A stretch of DNA of 5,296 nt from Bacteroidota bacterium. GTDB taxonomy: Bacteria; Bacteroidota; Bacteroidia; Chitinophagales; Chitinophagaceae. The notes beneath the pieces were generated by a model. It was not told the origin of the DNA and made no database searches. It saw only the letters and a program-made list of their open reading frames with translations. A program made the position numbers and the translations under genes. The stretch lies in assembly GCA_947461985.1 (NCBI GenBank), contig CANHNT010000151.1, positions 1 through 5,296 of the forward strand, in the 5' to 3' direction. Numbering within the stretch: the stretch's first letter is position 1; every line of letters begins with the position of its first letter. Below, in pieces: positions 1 to 5,296 of this stretch.

Positions 1-136
1 AGGAAAAATAGTTTTGCAACTCAATGAAATGAATCAAAATTATTTGGATATTTCCTCTTTAAAAGTTGTCATTTATTTATTGAAGATTGAAACAGAAAAA
101 GGGAAAATTGTTCATCAATATTTTTCTAAAAATTAA
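1..136 (+). CDS. C-terminal end of a T9SS-type secreted protein (5' partial)
   Basis: An open frame enters from the left edge (first full codon at 2) and ends at the TAA at 134-136, giving 44 residues. They have the layout of a T9SS type A sorting domain: a GKIVLQL strand, a LDISSL turn, a hydrophobic strand reading VVIYLLKIET, then KGKIV and a short basic tail ending SKN. Such domains direct secretion through the T9SS and attachment to, or release from, the cell surface, and are cleaved off. The usual NGIY or SGIY is VVIY here, a mild deviation. The stop overlaps the next ATG by one base (TAATG), so the gene is cotranscribed and probably translationally coupled with the lipoprotein downstream. 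The functional part lies outside the window. From gene order in related B12-uptake loci it could be a DUF4465-type or BtuH-like surface protein, but nothing visible here tests that. Confidence 0.75.
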   Translation, partial: GKIVLQLNEMNQNYLDISSLKVVIYLLKIETEKGKIVHQYFSKN

Positions 137-1257
137 TGAAATTATTAATTAAACAATTTAAACACCTCCCTTTATCCCTCCTCAAGGAGGGAAGTAAAAT
201 TTGTTATTTATTAGGTTTTTTATTTTTTTTTCATTCATGTGTAAAAGACATTCCTAATCCTGATATTAAAACAATTCCAAACGCATCGCACAAAGGAGTA
301 GTAATTTTAAATGAAGGTTCTTATGCAAATAATAATGCTGAAATTTCATTTTTAGATTTTGAAAATAATACAATTTCTAATTCAATATTTAATACTGCAA
401 ATAATAAAAGTTTGGGTGATGTAGCGCAAGATATTATTTTGGTTAATGGCAAATATTATATCACAATCAATAATTCAAATAAAATCATGGTGATAAATTC
501 AGCTACTTTTAAGGAAATAAAAACAATTAAAAATAGTTCTAATCCACGATATTTTTTAAAAATTAATGATTCGGTTTTATATGTAAGTTCTTTGTATTCA
601 AATTCAATATTTGTTTTAAATACCAATCAAAATGAAATTATACATACGATTCATTTAGATTTTTCAAATACCGAAAAAATGATTTTGTTCAACGGGAAAG
701 TATATGCGACCAATTGGAATACGAGTTGCAATTTTATTTATCAAATTAATCCGTTAACGCATTTAATTGAAGATAAAATAACCCTTGCTGGTTTTGCTGC
801 CCACGAAATAGAGATGGATAAAAATGGAATGTTGTGGGTAATGTCGGGCAATAAATATCAAAATACAAATTCATATTTTACGGTTATTAATCCAGAGACA
901 AAGCAAATTATGAAGTCGTTTTCATTTGCAAAAGAGCAAGACCCTTTTCGATTAGTATTTAATAAAACGAGGGATTCGCTGTATTTTTTGCAAGTCAATT
1001 ATCAAGGTCAAAATACCAATAATGGCTTGTATAAAATGTCAATTGAAAATACATTTCTTCCAAACCAGGCATTCATTCCTGCACAAACAAATTCTTATTT
1101 CTGGGCGCTTGGTTTAGATACCATCCACAATCAAATTTATTTATCAGACCCCAAAGGATTCAATCAAAGCAGTGCTGTTTTGAAATATGATTTGCAAGGG
1201 AATTTTATTCAATCTTATAAAGCTGGTATAGGAGCTAACACCTTTTTGTTTCAATAA
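136..1257 (+). CDS. DUF5074/YncE-like beta-propeller surface lipoprotein, BtuG-like
   Basis: This 373-residue protein has a lipoprotein-type signal: a basic N-terminus, a hydrophobic core at about 24-32 and a lipobox-like FHSC with Cys35 as the probable lipidated residue, followed by VKD. The mature part consists of repeated short beta-strand units, as in a seven-bladed propeller. Family-typical stretches are GVVILNEGSY (54-63), LGDVAQDI (93-100), INNSNKIMVIN (111-121), NPRYF (136-140), GKVYATNW (187-194) and GMLWVMSG (231-238). This pattern matches the DUF5074/YncE-like group that includes BtuG, which binds vitamin B12 at the Bacteroides surface and partners the BtuB receptor. A TonB-dependent receptor follows with no gap, which supports the same job; the ligand is inferred. 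No other ATG, GTG or TTG lies in frame before Cys35, so the start at 136 stands. The signal's n-region is unusually long because of a G+C-rich palindrome within it. No Shine-Dalgarno sequence precedes the start. Confidence 0.85.
   Translation: MKLLIKQFKHLPLSLLKEGSKICYLLGFLFFFHSCVKDIPNPDIKTIPNASHKGVVILNEGSYANNNAEISFLDFENNTISNSIFNTANNKSLGDVAQDIILVNGKYYITINNSNKIMVINSATFKEIKTIKNSSNPRYFLKINDSVLYVSSLYSNSIFVLNTNQNEIIHTIHLDFSNTEKMILFNGKVYATNWNTSCNFIYQINPLTHLIEDKITLAGFAAHEIEMDKNGMLWVMSGNKYQNTNSYFTVINPETKQIMKSFSFAKEQDPFRLVFNKTRDSLYFLQVNYQGQNTNNGLYKMSIENTFLPNQAFIPAQTNSYFWALGLDTIHNQIYLSDPKGFNQSSAVLKYDLQGNFIQSYKAGIGANTFLFQ
175..192. repeat. Perfect 18-bp G+C-rich palindrome inside the lipoprotein signal-peptide codons
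   Basis: TCCCTCCT and AGGAGGGA form perfect 8-base inverted arms around a CA centre. The palindrome encodes residues 14-19 (SLLKEG) of the lipoprotein. It stands out as a G+C-rich island in very AT-rich DNA and is preceded by a second pyrimidine-rich stretch, CACCTCCC (163-170). Short palindromes of this CCTCC/GGAGG type occur as dispersed intergenic repeats in many Bacteroidota, so I infer a repeat copy that has come to lie within a coding sequence. Its right arm also creates AAGGAGG (185-191), a perfect anti-16S complement, but no standard start codon follows at a suitable distance in frame. Confidence 0.8.
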
Positions 1258-3174
1258 ATGAAAAGGGAGCTCACGATATTATGCTTGTTTTTTGTTCAAC
1301 AATTAGTTGCTCAAGACACAACGCATGTTTTAAAAAATGCAGTTATCTATGAACAAAAAAAAGAAATACAATTTTCTGAAACGCAACCTATTCCACAGGA
1401 AATAATACATAATTTTCAACATGCTTCGTTGCAACAACTCCTAGAAATGCATACGAATGTTTTTGTGAAAAATTATGGAATAAGCACCTTAAGTACGATA
1501 AGTATTCGAGGAAGTTCGGCTGCACAAACACAAGTAAATTGGCATGGTGTAAATATTAACAATGCCACTACAGGATTGACCGATTTTAGCACCTTAGCGG
1601 TTTCTTTGTTTGACAATATTGATATTCAATATTCAAGTTCATTTAAAAATTCATCATTATCTGGAAGTGTAAATTTGGACGATAATAAACCTGTTTTTAG
1701 AAGATATTTTAAAACAAAATTTGCATTGGGATATGAGAGTTTGCAAAATGCAAGTGCATTAGCCAGTGTACTTTATTCTGATCAAGTTGTTTATAATAAA
1801 ACAAAAATCATGGTCAGTAACGCTCAAAATTTATATTCATTTTATAATGAAGATAAAGAAGAAATGCAAACGACCATGCATGCAAAAAGCAAACAAATAG
1901 GAGTGATGAATGACTTTGCTGTCAACATTCGCTCAAAGCATATTTTGTCTGTATCCAGTTGGTTACAACATACCCAACGAGAAATACCTGCAACAACGTT
2001 TGAACAATTTAGTGCTAAAGAAGAAGCGATTTCTTCATTTAAAAATATCATAGAATTCAAACCCAAAGGAACCGATTATTTTTCAACCACATCGTCTTTA
2101 GCAACATTATTTGATTTTTATAATTACGCAGATTCGACCATTCATTTAAAATCAAATGTGCACACATTTACCTTACCTTATTCTCAAACAGTTAATTTTA
2201 AATTCAACAGAAATAATTATTTGTATTTTAAATTGATGGGTAGAAGTTCATTTTTATTAAATCAATCGAAAAATGATTTGCATACAATTGGTTTTAATGC
2301 TGCTTTCACGAGAGAAAATATTTTACAACGAATTGCTATCAAATTGTTTGTTCAAAAAGAGTTCAGTAATATTTTTTCACTCCCCTTAGTTTATTCAATT
2401 TCTACGAAAGTTAAAATAAAATATGGTTTGGAAGTGTATGCTAATTTTTCTACCAATTACAGAATGCCGACCCTGAATGAATTGTATTATAATCCAGGAG
2501 GAAACATTGATTTGAAACCTGAAAAAAGTAAAAATATTGAATCTGGTTTTCATTATTTTAAACAATATCATCAACATACTTTAAATGTTAGTTCAGCTTT
2601 TTATAAACGAAAAGTGGATCAATGGATTGCTTGGTATGGCAATGCTATTTTAACGCCGCATAATATTCAGCAAGTGGAAAGTAAAGGATTGGAAATGAAT
2701 TTGAATTATGATGTTGTTTTAAAAAAGTATCAAAAGCCAGTAGGAGGTTTTGACATACTAATAGCCAGTAAATATCCTTCATACACAACGTTTAAATCTT
2801 CTATTTTATATGCCTACACATTGTCTACTACCAAACAATCTGCTATTGCAAATGATTATTCAATAGGTAAACAAATACCGTATGTTCCTCGATATCAATT
2901 TAAAATGAGTGTTGGGTTTCAGCATAAAAATCTAGAAATGCATTTTGTGCAAACCTACACAGGTTATCGTTTCGTGACAACAGATGAAAGTCAATATTTA
3001 AAACCGTATGCTACTTCAAATTTATGGGCAAGTTATCATTATCGATTTCAAGCATTGAAAGGAGCAATCAATCTTCGGTTCAATAATATTTTAAACAAGT
3101 CATATCAAAGTATTGTAGGTAGGGTAATGCCAGGTCGAAATGGCACCATCGGTTTTACCTTTGAGATTCCTTAG
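1258..3174 (+). CDS. TonB-dependent outer-membrane receptor, BtuB-like
   Basis: This is a 638-residue outer-membrane receptor for TonB/ExbBD-driven uptake. A signal peptide (1-18, cleavage after LVA) is followed by a possible TonB-box region (about 25-32, LKNAVIYE) with no carboxypeptidase-like N-terminal extension. The plug spans about 50-140: LQQLLEM, KNYGISTLSTISIRGSSAAQ (71-90), VNWHGVNINN (93-102) and the closing SGSVNL (135-140), which lacks the usual GG. The beta-barrel follows. At about 402-430 it carries the conserved signature R-MPTLNELYYNPGG-N, then DLKPEKSKNIESG, and near the end NNILNKSYQ and MPGR (624-627). Length and layout are close to BtuB (about 600 residues) and shorter than SusC-type receptors. 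The ATG directly abuts the stop of the BtuG-like lipoprotein gene, so coupled expression is likely. Together they suggest corrinoid uptake. The receptor class is clear, the substrate is inferred, and siderophore uptake remains possible. The chain ends FTFEIP rather than on an aromatic residue. Confidence 0.9.
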   Translation: MKRELTILCLFFVQQLVAQDTTHVLKNAVIYEQKKEIQFSETQPIPQEIIHNFQHASLQQLLEMHTNVFVKNYGISTLSTISIRGSSAAQTQVNWHGVNINNATTGLTDFSTLAVSLFDNIDIQYSSSFKNSSLSGSVNLDDNKPVFRRYFKTKFALGYESLQNASALASVLYSDQVVYNKTKIMVSNAQNLYSFYNEDKEEMQTTMHAKSKQIGVMNDFAVNIRSKHILSVSSWLQHTQREIPATTFEQFSAKEEAISSFKNIIEFKPKGTDYFSTTSSLATLFDFYNYADSTIHLKSNVHTFTLPYSQTVNFKFNRNNYLYFKLMGRSSFLLNQSKNDLHTIGFNAAFTRENILQRIAIKLFVQKEFSNIFSLPLVYSISTKVKIKYGLEVYANFSTNYRMPTLNELYYNPGGNIDLKPEKSKNIESGFHYFKQYHQHTLNVSSAFYKRKVDQWIAWYGNAILTPHNIQQVESKGLEMNLNYDVVLKKYQKPVGGFDILIASKYPSYTTFKSSILYAYTLSTTKQSAIANDYSIGKQIPYVPRYQFKMSVGFQHKNLEMHFVQTYTGYRFVTTDESQYLKPYATSNLWASYHYRFQALKGAINLRFNNILNKSYQSIVGRVMPGRNGTIGFTFEIP

Positions 3175-3177
3175 ATA

Positions 3178-3210
3178 AAAAAAAACACCTCAAATTGAGG
3201 TGTTTTTTTT
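3178..3210. terminator. Bidirectional intrinsic terminator between convergent genes
   Basis: A CACCTC/GAGGTG stem (3186-3191 with 3197-3202) has a short AAATT loop and is flanked by an A run (3177-3185) on the left and eight T (3203-3210) on the right. Read on either strand it gives a hairpin followed by a U tract. It begins four bases after the receptor stop and ends 16 bases before the stop of the minus-strand gene, so it can end both transcripts. Confidence 0.9.
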
Positions 3211-3226
3211 AACAAATTGAAAATTA

Positions 3227-5176
3227 TTAATGACTAACAGTAACTTTTTGAGTTAAGTTGCCAGTTGCTGTTTTTAATGAAACTAAATAAATTCCGTTAG
3301 AAAAATCTTTAGCATTAATTACTAAACCTTGATTACCAATTTTGTTTACTAAATTATTTGAGTAAACAACTTTACCTGTTAAATCAGTAACATTAATAGT
3401 TACATCAGTAGCTTCAGTTAAAGAGAATTCTAAATTAATGAAGTCAGCAGTAGGATTTGGGAATAAAGATAAAGTAGCATTTTTTAATACATTGTTGATA
3501 GCAGTTGGATATGCTGATTTCCATTTTCCGTTTTGAACTTCACCACTTAATGCGCTAATTAATAAAACATTTGCTTTAGCATCAAATAAATTTACACCTG
3601 CAGGAATTGCAGTGTTAAACGTGTAAGTATAAGTTTGACCAGCTGTCATAGTAGCAGGTAAACTTGTAGCAACACCTGTAAAACCACCTTCAATGTTACG
3701 AGCAACGTGATTATAAGTCATTTGCGCAGCAGGCACAGGATTTGCTTTTGTTTCAAAACCACCCATAACACCATTAGCACCTCCAGCATAAGCATTTGCT
3801 TGGTTCCATCCAGCAGCAGTTCCTTTCATATTATCTTGTGTAATTACTAATGCTAAACGATAATCGTAGTTAGCTTTAGTATTTACAGCCATTTTAACAT
3901 CTACTTTAACAGACATTGTACTGCCAGATATTGTAGGTTGAGAAACTGTTAAATCTGCAACACCAAAATCATTAGCATGAGCTGTGTAAGCTGCTAAAAA
4001 TTGAGAAGGGTCTAATTCTTCTTTTCTTCCTGTTAAACCTGAAGGGTAACCACCAATTAAACCACCCATACCTGCATCATAAGTCGCAACGGTCATCGGA
4101 TCGCTCGTGCCATTGTGTACAGCAATTAATACAGCTTCTGGGTGAACTTTAGCCATAGAATCCATATAAACAGCTCCTCTTGGACACCATTGACACCATG
4201 TTCCTGTACCTTCCTCAAATACTTGAGTTAAAGTTGGTGTAAACGTAGCTGATCCAAATTCAGATGAAGTTGAATCGTTTACATGATTAGCATCACCTGT
4301 TAATTCAACCCACATTTTGATTGGCTTAATACCAGCAGAAGCCATTGGGTAATTTAATGAAAATACTGCAGATGCATAAGACGCAATATTACCTGTTTGA
4401 GGGAAAGTTTGAGTACTAGTACCATCATTTACTTTAACATTATATGAAGTAATTGTAGATCCACCATAGTTATATAATAATCCTTGAACTGGAATATTTC
4501 CACCAATAGTAGCATAAGATTGGTAACTAGCAACTGAAGGAGTCATAGCTAAAACAGCGGCATCAGCTGCTGGTAAAGTTTTTAATTCAAAATCATCAAT
4601 GTATAAAATTTCTTTATCGTTACTATTATTTACAATAGCAATATTGATAGATTGACCTACATATGCATTTAAATTAATAGCATGAGTAGCCCAACTTGTA
4701 GAACTTTCAGCAGTAATAGTCAATAAATCTGTTGTAAATGAAGCGGCTGCATTACCAGTTGTAGAAACTTTAACTTTGAAACCATCAGCATAATTTGCAC
4801 TTGATGCCAATCCTTTAAATAATAAAAACTGACCAGCTGTTGGAGTAAAAGAAGGAGAAATCAACCAATCATTTGCATTTCCTACTGGTGTGTACCATGA
4901 TGTACTAGCAGCTACGGTATCTTTTGTTCCATTAGAATAAGAAATTTCTCTTGTAATCCAAGCATTTGTTCCAAATGCTAATGCTAAAGATGTGTAAGGA
5001 GTCAACCCATCACCATTAAATTGCGTCCAACCTGTTGGTAACCCACCAACATTCCAAGATCCTGTACCCACCGTTACTGGTGAAATTGGCGTTATTGTAT
5101 TAAAAGTTTGAGGAAATTGTGCCTTCATTGTCATGAAACTACACAATGCAAGGGCAGAGAATAATATTTTCTTCAT
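3227..5176 (-). CDS. Omp28-related T9SS-secreted protein with choice-of-anchor-like N-terminus
   Basis: This is a 649-residue exported protein. Residues 1-20 are a signal peptide (MKK, hydrophobic core, cleavage after KAQ or just before the Q). Residues about 21-200 look like a cleaved-adhesin/choice-of-anchor J beta-sandwich, with NDWLISPSF (102-110) and LYIDDFEL (191-198). Residues about 203-305 look like an immunoglobulin-like CARDB-type domain. Residues about 317-555 resemble the Omp28 family of Porphyromonas outer-membrane proteins: FEEGTGTWCQWCPRG (320-334) holds a thioredoxin-like CxxC (C328, C331), and GGYPSG (375-380) may be the matching cis-proline loop. The tail (about 568-649) is a T9SS type A sorting domain with LSLFPNPT (569-576), LTGKVVYS and FSNGIYLVSL. 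The protein is probably displayed on the surface; binding and thiol-redox roles are both possible. It is richer in Ala, Thr and Gly than the Asn/Lys-rich operon opposite, which may reflect higher expression. The start is preceded by an A/T-rich leader without a Shine-Dalgarno sequence. It is a single convergent gene with no visible link to the uptake operon. Confidence 0.88.
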   Translation of the reverse strand: MKKILFSALALCSFMTMKAQFPQTFNTITPISPVTVGTGSWNVGGLPTGWTQFNGDGLTPYTSLALAFGTNAWITREISYSNGTKDTVAASTSWYTPVGNANDWLISPSFTPTAGQFLLFKGLASSANYADGFKVKVSTTGNAAASFTTDLLTITAESSTSWATHAINLNAYVGQSINIAIVNNSNDKEILYIDDFELKTLPAADAAVLAMTPSVASYQSYATIGGNIPVQGLLYNYGGSTITSYNVKVNDGTSTQTFPQTGNIASYASAVFSLNYPMASAGIKPIKMWVELTGDANHVNDSTSSEFGSATFTPTLTQVFEEGTGTWCQWCPRGAVYMDSMAKVHPEAVLIAVHNGTSDPMTVATYDAGMGGLIGGYPSGLTGRKEELDPSQFLAAYTAHANDFGVADLTVSQPTISGSTMSVKVDVKMAVNTKANYDYRLALVITQDNMKGTAAGWNQANAYAGGANGVMGGFETKANPVPAAQMTYNHVARNIEGGFTGVATSLPATMTAGQTYTYTFNTAIPAGVNLFDAKANVLLISALSGEVQNGKWKSAYPTAINNVLKNATLSLFPNPTADFINLEFSLTEATDVTINVTDLTGKVVYSNNLVNKIGNQGLVINAKDFSNGIYLVSLKTATGNLTQKVTVSH

Positions 5177-5195
5177 TTATAAAATTTTTAGAATG

Positions 5196-5203
5196 CTAAT
5201 GTA
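5196..5203 (-). promoter_or_regulatory. Possible -7 element for the Omp28-like gene
   Basis: On the minus strand this reads TACATTAG, one mismatch from the Bacteroidota -7 consensus TAnnTTTG. It would place the transcript start about 14 bases before the ATG. No TTG is found at the usual -33 distance, so this is a weak candidate. Confidence 0.22.
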
Positions 5204-5227
5204 GTCATTATTTTTTTATTAAGAATT

Positions 5228-5247
5228 ATAATATATATATATATTAT
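5228..5247. repeat. Perfect 20-bp AT-only palindrome in the divergent intergenic region
   Basis: ATAATATATATATATATTAT reads identically on both strands and includes (AT)7 at 5231-5244. It lies between the start of the minus-strand Omp28-like gene and the apparent plus-strand start at 5264. It could be an easily melted shared promoter region or a protein-binding site, or a simple dinucleotide expansion. Sequence alone does not distinguish these. Confidence 0.7.
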
Positions 5248-5251
5248 CCAC

Positions 5252-5259
5252 TATTTTTG
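5252..5259 (+). promoter_or_regulatory. TAnnTTTG-type -7 promoter element
   Basis: TATTTTTG fits the Bacteroidota sigma-ABfr -7 consensus TAnnTTTG exactly. The ATG at 5264 begins four bases after its last G, so transcription could start at or next to the start codon and give a leaderless or nearly leaderless mRNA. No TTG is present at the expected -33 distance because the AT palindrome occupies that space. This lowers confidence in an AT-rich background. Confidence 0.45.
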
Positions 5260-5263
5260 TACA

Positions 5264-5296
5264 ATGCGATTAATCTCCTTTTTTTTACTGCTAAAT
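5264..5296 (+). CDS. Start of an unidentified exported protein (3' partial)
   Basis: ATG at 5264 opens a frame with no stop to the window edge, giving only MRLISFFLLLN. One basic residue followed by a hydrophobic run is what the start of a signal peptide or membrane anchor looks like, and a TATTTTTG promoter-like element lies just upstream. The frame is divergent from the Omp28-like gene. Eleven residues are too few to name a function, and a chance frame in T-rich DNA cannot be excluded. Confidence 0.45.
   Translation, partial: MRLISFFLLLN

Noticed and set aside
185..201. AAGGAGG followed at good spacing by ATT as an alternative start of the lipoprotein
   Set aside because: ATT is a very rare start and this phylum seldom relies on Shine-Dalgarno sequences. 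The AAGGAGG is fully explained as one arm of the palindrome, and the ATG at 136 overlaps the upstream stop as expected for coupling.
1564..1570. GCCACTA, close to the B12-box GCCACTG of cobalamin riboswitches
   Set aside because: It is inside conserved plug codons (NATTG) with no surrounding riboswitch architecture, so I treat it as a chance match. No cobalamin riboswitch is visible in the window.
1842..2066. 74-codon open frame on the minus strand
   Set aside because: It lies entirely inside the receptor barrel, has no family resemblance or initiation context, and is a frame shadow of the real gene.
2395..2577. 60-codon open frame on the minus strand
   Set aside because: It is antisense to the conserved PTLNELYYNPGG region of the receptor. 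Its composition is explained by the complement of that coding sequence.
5231..5244. (AT)7 tract as a CRISPR or tandem-repeat array
   Set aside because: It is a simple dinucleotide run with no spacers or longer repeat unit.

Overview
The window looks like chromosome from an AT-rich member of the Bacteroidota that has a type IX secretion system (T9SS). This rests on two proteins ending in T9SS sorting-type C-termini, a lipoprotein/TonB-receptor pair typical of that phylum, start codons preceded by A/T-rich stretches rather than Shine-Dalgarno sequences, and a TAnnTTTG-type promoter element. I cannot name genus or species; a Flavobacteriales-like or related aquatic or host-associated lineage is only an impression.

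Layout. Positions 1-3174 hold three plus-strand genes packed with no intergenic space: the tail of a T9SS-type secreted protein (stop at 136), a lipoprotein with a predicted beta-propeller (136-1257) and a TonB-dependent outer-membrane receptor (1258-3174). The first junction overlaps by one base (TAATG) and the second is a direct TAA-ATG abutment, so the three genes very probably form one translationally coupled operon. A symmetrical hairpin at 3178-3210 separates them from a convergent minus-strand gene (3227-5176). That gene encodes a 649-residue secreted protein with an adhesin/choice-of-anchor-like N-terminus, an Omp28-type region with a CxxC motif, and a C-terminal T9SS sorting domain. 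A short AT-rich divergent region (5177-5263) contains a perfect 20-bp palindrome. After it, a new plus-strand gene appears to begin at 5264 and runs out of the window.

How the genes may work together. The lipoprotein resembles the DUF5074/YncE-like family to which BtuG, the surface vitamin B12-capturing lipoprotein of Bacteroides, belongs. The receptor has the compact plug-barrel layout and C-terminal PGR motif common in BtuB-like receptors. The best reading is a surface capture and uptake module for a corrinoid such as B12: the lipoprotein would cap the receptor, and the upstream T9SS protein would be a further surface component. The substrate is inferred from family and gene order. No cobalamin riboswitch is visible, but the operon's 5' end lies outside the window.

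The most unusual local feature is a G+C-rich palindrome inside the signal-peptide coding region of the lipoprotein. It looks like an in-frame 33-base insertion of a repeat element that the secretion signal has tolerated.
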